From assembly GCA_037043235.1 (NCBI GenBank), contig JAWRVZ010000004.1:3004001-3068000 (forward strand): DNA of 64,000 nucleotides, read 5' to 3'. How positions within the stretch are numbered: the first letter of the stretch is position 1; each line of letters begins with the position of its first letter. Below, one piece after another: positions 12,301-21,495 of the stretch. The notes under the pieces are model-generated. The model had not been told where the DNA came from. It ran no database searches and saw only the letters and a list, made by a program, of their open reading frames with translations. The position numbers were made by a program, and so were the translations under genes. Origin of the DNA: Rhodeus uyekii (lineage: Eukaryota > Chordata > Actinopteri > Cypriniformes > Acheilognathidae).

Positions 12301-14832
12301 AGGGCTGAACACCAAGAAGAGTGTACTTTCTCCCACGCAGAGAACCACTTTCTTGGGAGTCATTGGGACTCAGTGGCCATGTCTGCTCGGCTCTTCCCCG
12401 AGCGCATCCAGGCCTTTCGTTTAGCCGTTAAGGACGAGGACACTCTTAGGGCTGAACACCAAGAAGAGTGTACTTTCTCCCACGCAGAGAACCACTTTCT
12501 TGGGAGTCATTGGGACTCAGTGGCCATGTCTGCTCGGCTCTTCCCCGAGCGCACCCAGGCCGTTCGTTTAGCCATTAAGCGACGAGTGACATCCTTAGGG
12601 CTGAACACCAAGAAGAGTGTACTTTCTCCCACGCAGAGAACCACTTTCTTGGGAGTCATTGGGACTCAGTGGCCATGTCTGCTCGGCTCTTCCCCGAGCG
12701 CATCCAGGCCTTTCGTTTAGCCGTTAAGGACGAGGACACTCTTAGGGCTGAACACCAAGAAGAGTGTACTTTCTCCCACGCAGAGAACCACTTTCTTGGG
12801 AGTCACTTGGGACTCAGTGGCCATGTCTGCTCGGCTCTTCCCCGGGCGCATTCAGGCTTTTCGTTCAGCCGTCAAGAGTATCAAGGGGCAGCCACTAACG
12901 TGAAGGGTGTTAGGGCTCATGCAGCGGCTCCAGCGTTATTTCACTGGGCCGGCTGGGCACGAGACCCCTGCAGTGGTGGCTGAAAACCAGGGGTTCTCCC
13001 CGAGGGCTAGAACTCTTGGTCCCCTTCTTATCTGGAGCAGATTTGGGAAGGATACGGAAGGCACAGGTCGACCTGTTTGCCTCAGTAGAGAACACCCACT
13101 GCCCTCTGTGGGCTATGGTACATGCGTGGCCGAGGTTACGCCTGTACGCCTTTCCCCCGATCGCTCGGCTCCCGGGAGTTCTGGCTGGCCTCTGAGGGGG
13201 TCCAGCTCATAGAATCCGGTCTCTCAGCCGAGGTTGTGGAGACCATCCTTCAGTCCAGAGCTCCCTCCACGAGGAAACTCTACGCCTTAAAGTGGAAACT
13301 TTTCACGTTTGGTGTAGTGAAAGGCAGGTGAACCCAGTAACCTGTCGAGTCGGCAAAGTGCTGGAGTTCCTGCAAGAAAGATTTGCGGCAGGGTTGTCCC
13401 CCTCCACCTTGAAGGTTTATGTGGCTGCCATTTCAGCTTGCCATGTACCTCTGGGTGGGGTGTCCTTGGGCAGGGACCCCCTAGTCACTCGTTTCCTCCG
13501 TGGCACATTAAGGCTGAGACCTGCGGCACAGACTAGGGTTCCTGCCTGGGACTTGTCTGTGGTACTCCAAGGCCTGTCCCAGGCACCCTTTGAACCTTAG
13601 AGGAGCTTTCAGCTTCTCTCTCTTTGCTGGCTATTGCCTCGCTTAAGAGGGTCGGGGATCTTCAGACCCTCTCGGTGGCTCCCTCATGCCTCGAGTTCGG
13701 CCTGGGATGGAAAAACCTTTCTCCACCCGAGGTCAGGCTATGTCCCCAAGGTTCCCACTAATGTGGCTCGGTCTGTCACGCTGCAGGCCTTCTGCCCTCC
13801 CCCCATTTGGCGATCATGAGTAGGAGCAAGAACAAGGTCTGTCCAGTGCGAGCACTGGACGCTTACGTCCCAAGACTGCCACTTGGCGTAGGTTAGACCA
13901 ACTGTTCGTTTGCTTTAGGACCCCTAAGGGGGCTCCAGCTTCTAAGCAAACCCTAAGCAGGTGGATAGTCAAGGCTATCTGTCTAGCTTACGAGTCGGCC
14001 AGACATGCTTCTCCGTTGAGGGTCCGGGCCCACTCCACTCGGAGCGTGGCGGCATCCAAGGCTCTCCTCTCTGGAGTTTCCTTGTCTGATGTTTGTGCTA
14101 CGGCTGGCTGGTCCTCGCTGCACACATTCTTGAGGTTTTACCAATTGGACCTCGATGCCGCCCCGGGAACCAGGGTGCTCTCTCAGTGAGCTGGGACACA
14201 CCCGGATGCCGGCGTCGCTGAGGTGGCGTTGGTATAGCATTCCCCTAGCGCTTTGGACGCAGCTCGAGTTCCCTGAAAGGGAACGTCTCGGGTTACGAAT
14301 GTAACCCTGGTTCCCTGAGGGGAACGAGACGCTGCGTCTTTGCCTCAGCTCCTTGCGCCTCCGTGCCCGCTTCAGACATTCTTTGCTGGCGCTTCCGGGT
14401 TTCGGACGTGCTTTGTGCTCTTCCTCATTACGTCACGGGCACGTGCTGGCGGTGACGCATTCACACGCGTTCGTCTCTCATTGGTTGCACAGATCTTCAC
14501 GTGACTGACGCAAGGCTATTTCCCCTAGCGCTTTGGACGCAGCTCGAGTTCCCTGAAAGGGAACCAGGGTTACATTCGTAACCCGAGACGTTTTGTATTA
14601 TAGTCATTTAAAACATAGTTATTTTTGTGAAATGTCTTGGTTTAAAAGTTTATTTAAAATAAATGTAACCTGCTTTGAAATTTTCATATATAATATGAAT
14701 AAACAGATCCAAGTGTTTTATTACTGCACACCAACATTCATTAAACACACTTTGCATGTCCACAAAGCAAAGACCAAAGGTAACAAAGCTAACTCTTGCT
14801 CCGACTTTTGTTTTTGTGTCTCTGCAGTGTGA
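2896..14832 (+). CDS. prss60-like: Trypsin-like serine protease with C-terminal somatomedin-B domain, gene 1
   Basis: Eight exons can be joined with GT-AG junctions in consistent phase: 2896-2944, 7672-7692, 7786-7954, 8054-8322, 8449-8594, 8831-9044, 9120-9233 and 14828-14832, giving 328 aa. The product has a hydrophobic signal peptide (MWRSTCITLTLL...), a short pro-segment, an R|IVGG activation site, the catalytic His in TAAHC, Asp in DNDIALL and Ser in GDSGGP. Asp precedes the SCQGDSGG motif at the S1-pocket position, predicting cleavage after Lys/Arg. Exon 7 encodes an eight-cysteine somatomedin-B domain ending in CCSDYKQRC. The last exon adds only Met and the TGA stop. It should be a secreted endopeptidase; its substrate is unknown. 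Oddities: intron 1 holds a YR element and intron 7 a 5.1 kb DIRS element; the exon 4 donor is degraded to GTCACA; and RVSCYQ carries an extra cysteine where the other two genes have Arg. The zebrafish prss60 assignment is from memory. Confidence 0.85.
3301..3335. repeat. (TA)n/(CA)n microsatellite in intron 1
   Basis: An alternating TA run passes into a short CA run. Unit 3 lacks this expansion at the matching position (about 29580-29600). Confidence 0.9.
4205..5545 (+). pseudogene. Tyrosine recombinase remnant
   Basis: Two pieces show the fold. Around 4220-4519 is a core-binding segment ending in RGISRTQPTRQPITLEIL, typical of eukaryotic YR enzymes. Around 5225-5545 is the catalytic C-terminal half with the HSFRIG motif (catalytic His and Arg), followed in another frame by RCWSSEAFKRHIR. 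There the family normally has a Tyr nucleophile; this copy has His. Several frameshifts separate the pieces, so no active enzyme is expected. A second C-terminal fragment occurs at 5900-6175 and a third, partial one at 4670-4800, so the 3' part of the gene has been duplicated within the element. Confidence 0.6.
4971..6790. repeat. Array of paired hairpin repeats with CGCA-type loops
   Basis: About a dozen modules each hold two short inverted repeats. Hairpin 1 is CACTGC-CGCA-GCAGTG (for example 5033-5048, 6333-6348, 6447-6462). Hairpin 2 is GCTCC-CGCA-GGAGC (for example 6465-6478). Variants keep pairing: hairpin 1 becomes CATTGC/GCAATG at 4971-4986 and 6272-6287, and hairpin 2 becomes ACTCC/GGAGT at 4999-5012 and 5697-5710. 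Spacing between modules is irregular, about 60-110 bp, and the array is interrupted by the recombinase fragments. Its role is unknown; being next to a tyrosine recombinase suggests recombination sites or structural termini, which is inference. Confidence 0.8.
8324..8377. repeat. (CA)n microsatellite abutting the exon 4 donor of gene 1
   Basis: A CA/CG-interrupted dinucleotide run begins directly after the exon 4 splice site. It has replaced the donor positions +3 to +6 seen in the other genes (GTAAAA) with GTCACA. Confidence 0.9.
9459..9628. repeat. Left inverted terminal repeat of the DIRS element
   Basis: About 170 bp pairs in inverted orientation with 14392-14564, with scattered differences. 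Both carry the landmarks GCGCTTTGGACGCAGCTCGA (one strand) and a CACGTG-containing block. Confidence 0.85.
9815..10765 (+). pseudogene. DIRS gag-like region, broken
   Basis: Frame segments resemble the gag-like protein of fish DIRS elements. A cysteine-rich start near 9824-9960 reads CxxC...AEHARSALENAGCKDCE with LRSRLA following. An acidic segment lies at 10156-10260 (EELVEVVARAVSRL), and a C-terminal segment near 10655-10750 contains GLFGDAVKSVVDKF. The segments lie in different frames, with an apparent internal deletion around 10440-10600. The identification rests on remembered family patterns. Confidence 0.5.
11070..12010 (+). pseudogene. DIRS reverse transcriptase/RNase H-like region, broken
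   Basis: The N-terminal RT segment at 11202-11393 contains LAKGTIEYVP, SGFYSRYFVVP and GGLRPILDLRLLN, typical of DIRS RT. The catalytic region near 11625-11645 reads LNYVDYY where active DIRS RTs have a YxDD-type motif, so the aspartate pair is lost. The segment LNTKKSVLSPTQRSTFLGVI at 11722-11781 is the part that was later amplified in tandem. Stops and frameshifts break the frame between these pieces. Confidence 0.6.
11721..12885. repeat. Tandem amplification of an RT segment, alternating 149/147-bp units
   Basis: The segment starting GGGCTGAACACCAAGAAGAG begins at about 11721 and again at 12003, 12153, 12302, 12449, 12598 and 12745. Spacings are 150, 149, 147, 149 and 147 bp. From 12153 two variants alternate: one ending in a GCGACGAGTGACATC linker and one in AAGGACGAGGACACTC. 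The higher-order period is therefore 296 bp. The lengths shift the reading frame from copy to copy, so the array does not encode a continuous repeat protein. Confidence 0.9.
13150..14190 (+). pseudogene. DIRS tyrosine recombinase region, broken
   Basis: The core-binding half spans 13195-13600, in two frames with an overlap near 13292-13331: LIESGLSAEVVETIL, SRAPSTRKLYALKWKLF, then LEFLQERFAAGLSPSTLKVY. The catalytic end near 14020-14150 reads AHSTRS (His...Arg), then GVSLSDVCATAGW and FLRFYQLD with the Tyr nucleophile. Catalytic residues persist, but at least two in-frame stops and several frameshifts lie between, so no active protein is expected. Confidence 0.65.
14235..14345. repeat. Internal complementary region of the DIRS element
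   Basis: The first 40 or so bases duplicate the right terminal sequence (14522-14564) in direct orientation. The next 25 nt (14285-14309) are the exact reverse complement of the outermost 25 nt at 14565-14589. In DIRS elements this internal region supplies the template for completing the element ends. Confidence 0.85.
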
Positions 14833-15605
14833 ACTGTCGTAACTCCTTGGATTATTCAAAAACCAGGCTTCACCTTCACAGCACCTCACTTCAAGTTGTA
14901 TCGTCATCTGCCCGTTCTGCCAGGAGATTTTACTTCAGTGCTGCTTTGGAAATGTTAAAAAGTGCAAACAATGTAAAAAATCTGATGCACTGACTTCACT
15001 CAGGGGTGTAAATTTAGAATTTATGTTTAGTATAATTTTAATAAGAGTGGGCATTTCTTTGAATTTAAATTCATGTTTTTGTCACTAAATTCTTGTATTA
15101 TGAATTATAACAAAGCAAATTTTAATGTACATCATGGCTTTAAATCAGAATCATTAAATACTTCAAAGCATTGTATACGTCCCTTAGATGTCATTTTTTG
15201 TTTGGCTAGGGGTAATCAGGAAATCAGAAACCAGAAGTTACGTGACATACCCAGGTATAAGGGCAAGTAAACTAATAACTTAACTTTCGGTTCCAAAAAC
15301 TTACTCTCTGAGCATAACCTGATCTGGAGCAGCTTCTGTTTCAGGGTTAGTTCAGTTCAGAGTTGTTCAGCGCATATGCACCCTATTGACAGTTTTTCTT
15401 TCTTTTTGCAACAGGATGTTTTATATATTATAATGTATTTCTATAATAGAAAATAATTTATATTATGCCTTACCGTTCAAGCAACATGGAAGCAAAACTG
15501 CACAAAAAAAGAACATTTACAGCCATGTTATCTTTGCAAGCACAAACTGTGTAATTTGTTTAATAAGTGTCTCTCTTTATTATATAATTGGTATCAAACA
15601 ATATA
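14833..15605. other. 3' UTR and 3' flank of protease gene 1, with relic of a second SMB domain
   Basis: This region matches 32530-33360 and, in part, 51075-51470. Near 14905-15010 a cysteine-codon-rich segment corresponds to 32600-32705 and 51165-51262, where some frames read like the end of a second somatomedin-B domain. In gene 1 that frame is destroyed. No other gene is visible. Confidence 0.55.
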
Positions 15606-16501
15606 CAGTAATGGCCAAAATTGTTGGCACCCCTGAAGGTTTTTCAGAAAAAGAAATGTATTGCTCACAGAAAAGTATTGCATTAACAAGTTTTGCTATA
15701 CACGTTTACTTCCTTTGTGTGTATTGGAAAAAAAAAAAAAAAAAAAAAAAAGTGGGAAAAGAGCAAATTTGACAATTTCACACAAAACTCCAAAAATGGG
15801 CTGGACACAATTATTGGCACCCTTAACTTAATATTTGGTTGCACACCTTTTGGAAAAAATAGCTGAAAACAATTGCTTCCTATAACCATTAATAGGCCTA
15901 TTATAACTCTCACCCGGAATTTTGGACCACACTTCCTTTTGCAAACTGCTCCAGGTCTCATAATGGAACGGTGCCTTTTCCCAAAAGCAATTCCACTGTG
16001 GACAAGGGAACATCTAGATCTCTGGAGATGGACTTTTACCTTGAGATTGGTGATATTTTTCCATAATGTTGGTTCTCAAATCCTCAGACAGTTCTTTTCT
16101 CCCCTTTCTGTTGTCCATGCTTAGTGTGGCACACAAAGACACACAATGAAAACACTAAATCAACTTCTCTCCTTTTTATCTGCTTTCAGATGTGATTTTT
16201 GTATTACCCTCACTTGTTACTTGCCCCAGATGAGTTTAAAGGAGCATCACATGCTTGAAACAATCTTATTTATCCACAATTTTGAAAGGTTGTCAATAAT
16301 TTCATTTCTGGAGTTTTGTGTGAAATTTTGTAAAAAAAAAAAAAAGATTTTTTCCCTCTCCTTTTTTGGTATTGGTTTTATTATACACAAAGGGAACAAA
16401 TGTGTATAGCAAAACATGTGTTAACGCAATACTTGATTAATCTCTGAGCAATACTTGATTTTCTGGAAAAAAAATCTGGGGTGCCAACAATATGACCATA
16501 G
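15606..16501 (-). mobile_element. Tc1/mariner-type transposon, decayed
   Basis: The left terminus CAGTAATGGCCAAAATTGTT begins just after a TA. The right end (about 16476-16501) carries the inverted counterpart GGGGTGCCAACAATATGACC. Between them, minus-strand fragments resemble the N-terminal helix-turn-helix region of a Tc1 transposase (around 15930-16120, including a MDN-rich start and an SEDLR-like segment), with many breaks. At about 0.9 kb it is shorter than full Tc1 elements. The same insertion, with the same flank, is present in the unit remnant at 24.5 kb and in unit 3 (33.36-33.73 kb). Confidence 0.7.
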
Positions 16502-18770
16502 TTCTTATTCACAGTGATTAAAAGATTGTTATAGAACCATCAAACAGGTGGCGTAATTCACCAAGTACGTAAATCGGCATTAAACAAAAGAAGAAAATGT
16601 AGTATGGCACACTTTTTCTTAGACTTATGGATTCATCGCTATGTTGAGACTATCTTGTGTGTTAACCGTGAAAATACTCTAGGATGGATAAATGGAGGTA
16701 TTTTTGGACTCAACATACCTTGAGTAAGCAAAGATTGGGTTAATCAACCAAGAGTTCAGTGTATGTTTGATGGCAAGATACCCTTACTTTCTGGAATACT
16801 TACCCATATTGTTCCTTTGCAAGGTTGTTGCCGTTTGATTGCAGCCTACAAAGCAGCAAAAGTTATCCTGTGCTGAGAAAACGTCCCTTAAGAAGCATAT
16901 TCTACAGGTGTTGATCATCGGATGAGATGAGAAGAGCACGCCCTCATGGCAGCACAGCCAATCATGTCTTCTTGCATGATTGATAGGTCAGACAACCTAT
17001 CAGCGCCAGCTGTCAGAGTGATAATACAAGGGCCAAAGACAACAACCCTGGCAAGAAAGAAAAACAGAAAGAAAATACCACAATAAAACCCTTACGTCCT
17101 TTGGGACGAAACAAATATATTGAAATATTATTACGTGCAAAAAAATTTGTGATATAGCCCGCACCCTCCCTGCAGGGTTTGTAAAATCTGGTATAACCCG
17201 TGGGTTATCTACAGGAAAATACGGTATTTATTACAAAGGTAGCACAAAGGCGTCATCTAGTGGCCATTGGTTGGTGTCACGAGAGTGATTGAGACCGAGA
17301 AATGAGCATTAATAAAAACAGCTGAGCTCTCCATGGAAAAACTGTGCCAGAAGTCGCACTGAATATTAATAACTGTGCGTCCATTTGAGAAAAGCAAGCT
17401 TTATACTCTTCATAACTTGTTTAAGAGTGATTATAAATGTTAATATCTAGAAATAATGGAGTATTTGTGTCTTAAATCCGCTCGAGAGACATTAGTCATA
17501 CCGTGTTGCTAGCAAATCATTAATGTCACTGTAGAATACATACATATGGGTTGTTTGTGAGTGATTTAAGTGTTGCTCTTGTATTATTGTAAAAGACAGG
17601 GGCCATAGGAGCGTGCGAATTGAATTGCCCCTGACTTTCTCTGGGGAGGAGAAGAAAAGCTTTGTGTGCTGGGCCAGACAGTTTGAAGTAGCAGTGAAAG
17701 CGCTCACGGAAAGGAATAAAGCCGCTTCATACAACTACACTTTATCATGTTTCATACTGTAAATCCACCATCTCAAATAAATATAAGTTGATAGAGAGCT
17801 ACTGCATCCAAATCTAAACCTGTAATGCAAGAGTGTGTCATCATCGCTATCTAATATCTGTGGTGCAAAAGAAAGACTGAAGCTCCAAGGCGAGAACTAT
17901 ATCCTCATAAACACCTGTGGTCCTTTCTCCCGAACAGTATTACTGTTTAATGAAAACTGCTGCCTGATCACAACCTCATATTTCATGCAATGCCGTCCGG
18001 TAAAAAGGCAATTTCATCATTAGTAAAACCACATTTAAATACTCCTTGATGTGTTCATAGTTCATCCTGTTTCTTGTCAGATCAGTGAACTTGCAAGACA
18101 TGCATTTTTTTCTTATTTGGTTTAAATGGGCTTCCATAGCTTCCCGTGTCCAACAGTTTATAGAATAAACATTTCCTTAAACATGATCACAAAATAAAGT
18201 AAATTATTTTCTCTATTCAGACTAAAGATTTATTTTAAGTAAAATGTGTCACATACAAAAAAATATATATATTTAAAATATATCAGCATTTAGTGATCAT
18301 ATGATTTTAGTCTATTTGTAATTGTATCTGTATAAATGACTAAAGTATTTTGCATCACGTGGCTTGTAAAAGGCTTTTGTTGACATTACTGACATCAACA
18401 GGGGACGATGTTTTACAACTGAGAACAATCACTTAGTAAACACATTTAATCATAAAACTCCTCAATTAATGATAACTCTTGGTCAATGGAGATGTTATGT
18501 TAAAGGAGTGGTATGATGAAACAGTGACTAGTACAAACCATTAATGACTATAGATGTCATCTGACATCGAACATTTCTAATTCTTTGTTTCTAACAAAAC
18601 AGTTTCTACGTCATTTTGGACTCATGGAACAGTCATAATTAGAATGAAAATGTATTTATTAATTAAAACTAATCCTTCATTTGTTCTATTGTATCTTAAA
18701 ATAGTTGTAAATATACATATGTGCTTATTTTTACATCATTTGTGTTATATTGTTTTAATGTCAAATGACT
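16502..18770. repeat. Distal 3' flank of protease unit 1
   Basis: No gene is seen. Segments match other units: 16905-17060 resembles 23765-23895 and 33745-33850; 17200-17580 resembles 34010-34340; 17825-18740 resembles 39640-40300. In unit 3 these last two blocks are separated by the 34.4-39.6 kb insertion, which shows that the LINE there landed after duplication. Confidence 0.7.
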
Positions 18771-20170
18771 CATCACTACAGGTACTCACAAATCAGGCAA
18801 CCAACTTGATCTAATTTACACACGCAACTGCATCACAGACAACATTTTGGTGAAACCTCAGCACGTTTCTAATAATTTCTTCATTACTTTTAATTTAGAA
18901 CATACACCATGCACCACCTGCCTCTACCAGTTATTTTCAGACGAAACCACGCTCTCTTTCTCCTTCCCAATGTACCTCTGTTGTTTCATCCTCTCTTCCC
19001 TCACCCAAAAAAATCTCATCTTTGGATGTGAATACTGCAACTGCCTCTAACCCCGGTTATCTGATGTTCTTCATGAAAAACGAGTCAAAATAAGGGCAGC
19101 AGAGAGAAAATGGCGCAAATAAAAGACCCATCTGACCAGATTATGTAACAATCTCTGCTCTTTTCAATCTCCTTTTCTGTTATATCATCTCTCCTACGCT
19201 TTTACCAGCACTCACACACAACATCTACACATCTCTCCATACTAGCACTTCAAGCAGGCTCAGGAAACCCCACTACTTAAAAAACTCACAGTAAACGTGT
19301 CACTTTTAGGTAATTACACCTGAATGAGTTGTTTTCAACCAGGTATCAGTGTTCCTCTCATAGAATAACTAGTTGGACATCAACCAGTCTGGCTGGTTTC
19401 AAGAATAGAGAATGCATTATTGTCAGCGACTGAAGCCTTATCTATATGCTGCCTTTGACTCTAAATCCTTCTCTCGACCCTCTCATAAGAGGAACTCCAC
19501 ACGCATTTGTCTGTGAGGGACTGCCATCATTACTTTCATTTTGTTGCTGTTTTATTTCATTATTAAAGTGTTAAGCGTTTGCTGGTTCCCACCTCCTTCT
19601 CCAAACCAAGAACTTTGCTACAGCCACATTGCAAAGACGGCTCATTCATCTAGGTTTGCATTACACAACATCAGAAAGATTAGACCTTTCCTAACTGAGC
19701 AAGCAACACAGCTTCTCGTCCAGGCCCTGGTCATTTTTAGGCTTGATTATTGCAATGCTCTTCTAGCTGGATTTCCATCATGTGCAATCAAACCTCCACA
19801 ACTGATCCAGAACTCTGCAGCACATCTTGTCTTCAACGAGCCCAAAATGGCCCACATCACACCTCTCTTTATCTCTCTGCACTGGCTACCACTTGCTGCT
19901 CGCATCAACTTCAAGGCCTTGATTCTTGCTTACAGTTCTACCACAGGCTCATCACCCTCCTACTTCCACTCGCAACTACAAGTCTACACACCTACCATAA
20001 ATCTATGATTGGTAAATTATATTAAATTAAACTGTACAATCACAGAGAGGCACAAAATCTCTCTCCAAAAAATTTTCGCTCACTGTTCCTTGCTGGTGGA
20101 TCGATCTCCCTGCCTTCATCCTGACATAAAGAATCCCTGATAATATTCAAAAGACAGCTGAAATCTCACC
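18771..20170 (+). mobile_element. LINE fragment (L2/Rex-like), older family
   Basis: A degraded endonuclease segment near 18780-18900 (THKSGNQLDLIYTRN) is followed by a decayed middle. An RT C-terminal piece lies at 19541-20008 with LLVQALVIFRLDYCNALLAG and HITPLFISLHWLPLAARI, typical of the RT thumb region of L2-like LINEs. The same family occurs at 24780-25450 plus 28225-28300 and at 41560-42600. Stops and deletions make it inactive. Confidence 0.7.
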
Positions 20171-20236
20171 TCTTGTCACGGAATGTGTGATGCAGAGAAA
20201 CGAGGAATCACGGAAGTCCAACAGAAATACATCAAT

Positions 20237-21198
20237 AACACTTGACAACTGAGAGCAAGCATTTCTCTGACACTGATACATGTCAGCATTACAATGGCAT
20301 AGGCTGTTCTATTTCAATTCATGATTGGTTGACTGCAAAATTAAAATATTAAACAGAACTATAAAATAACATTATTAACCAGTTAATGGAAATTTCAAAT
20401 AAACGTTTCTGCTCAGAACAATTTAACTTGATTTTGTTTTTGTTTATGTTCCTTTTAAAATTATCATTTGTTTACTTTTTTACCCATTTCAGTTCAGTTC
20501 AGAGCTCTGACATCAACACACACCTGAAATCCTGTGTATGTCTTTTATGAGTAATAATGGCTGCCATTTGGCAATAAGTTGTCATATGTAATCATTCCCA
20601 CTATAGTTGATAGTCAGAGTCTGATGATTATTGTCAAGGCTTTTTTGTAGTATGTTTTTAGTTTTTTTATTCATCTGTTACAAGAAATGAAGCAAGCAGA
20701 AAAGAAAGATAGACTAAAAGACAAACGACAGAAACAATGTGTTGGTATGATGTATTAAGAAATTTTTCTTTTGCCTATTCCACATTTTTCTTCTGGAATT
20801 TACTTGTTAGACCGGTTTGAAACACTTTAAATTAAGACTATAAATGAGCAGAAACCTTTTAGTTTCCAATATTATAAAAGTATCTCTGTGACTTCTCTAA
20901 CAATGACCTCATAGATTTTTGCCTTTATCATGTCTGCACAATCATACCTAAACAATGTCTATACAACAAGTGTAATTATGAACATTTTTGTCAATTAAGT
21001 AATTGGCTGTATGTTGTCAGTTTTAAAAGAATGTGAAGAATAGAAAAAAATGAAAAAACAAAAAATTGGAAGAGCATGAGGAAGAGATGGGAAGGTGAGT
21101 GAGTGACGAGAATAGTAATTTGAGAAGTATATTTACGAGTGTATAAAAGGTACTGTAAGAGTCACTTCGTATCAGACAACCACAAGGAGAGACTGTTT
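20237..21198 (+). promoter_or_regulatory. Orphan copy of the protease 5' flank and promoter
   Basis: This block matches the 5' flanks of the three protease genes. It includes the TATA box at 21142-21149 and the conserved transcript-start region up to about 21198. Identity stops inside the 5' UTR, before the ATG, and no exon 1 follows. The promoter is intact by eye but now faces about 290 bp of unrelated sequence and then an hAT element. Confidence 0.7.
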
Positions 21199-21487
21199 CG
21201 TTAGCGACAAATCTAACGACTTTATCTGGAGTTATTGGAGACTCTCTGAAGTGAAAGCACATATCGTTCTTACTCTTCTAAAGGAGCAGCGAGTGCCCTG
21301 GAGTACATGCTTTTTTTTGCCAGGGAGTAGGTTTTCTTGCACTGAACAAGAACAGCATATATGAAGTTCAGATAACCGTCCCCTCATCCTTTGACTTGTA
21401 CGATCACACCATCATATGTGTCACGTGATCAACCACTAAATTCACACGTGTTTTCACGCGTTATCTGGCACTGATCCAAAAAAGACG
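21199..21487. other. Unassigned sequence downstream of the orphan promoter
   Basis: About 290 bp does not match the other protease units or a recognised transposon. No convincing open frame with a domain is present. It would be the first transcribed sequence if the orphan promoter is active. Confidence 0.4.
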
Positions 21488-21495
21488 CCCTAAGA

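Larger units (their letters stand above)
9459..14590 (+). mobile_element. DIRS-like tyrosine-recombinase retrotransposon in intron 7 of gene 1
   Basis: Unit 3 shows the empty site at about 32300. The element has long inverted terminal repeats: left 9459-9628, right 14392-14564. The right end carries an extra 25 nt (14565-14589) that are the exact reverse complement of an internal segment at 14285-14309. Next to that segment is a direct copy of the terminal sequence. This arrangement of inverted termini plus an internal complementary region is the hallmark of DIRS elements, which replicate through a circular intermediate and integrate with a tyrosine recombinase. In order it encodes gag-like, RT/RNase H-like and YR segments, all broken by stops and frameshifts, so it is dead. 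Confidence 0.85.

Noticed and set aside
12003..12720. A protein with internal repeats in the DIRS array
   Set aside because: Repeat lengths of 147-150 bp change frame between copies, so the apparent frames are chance overlaps.
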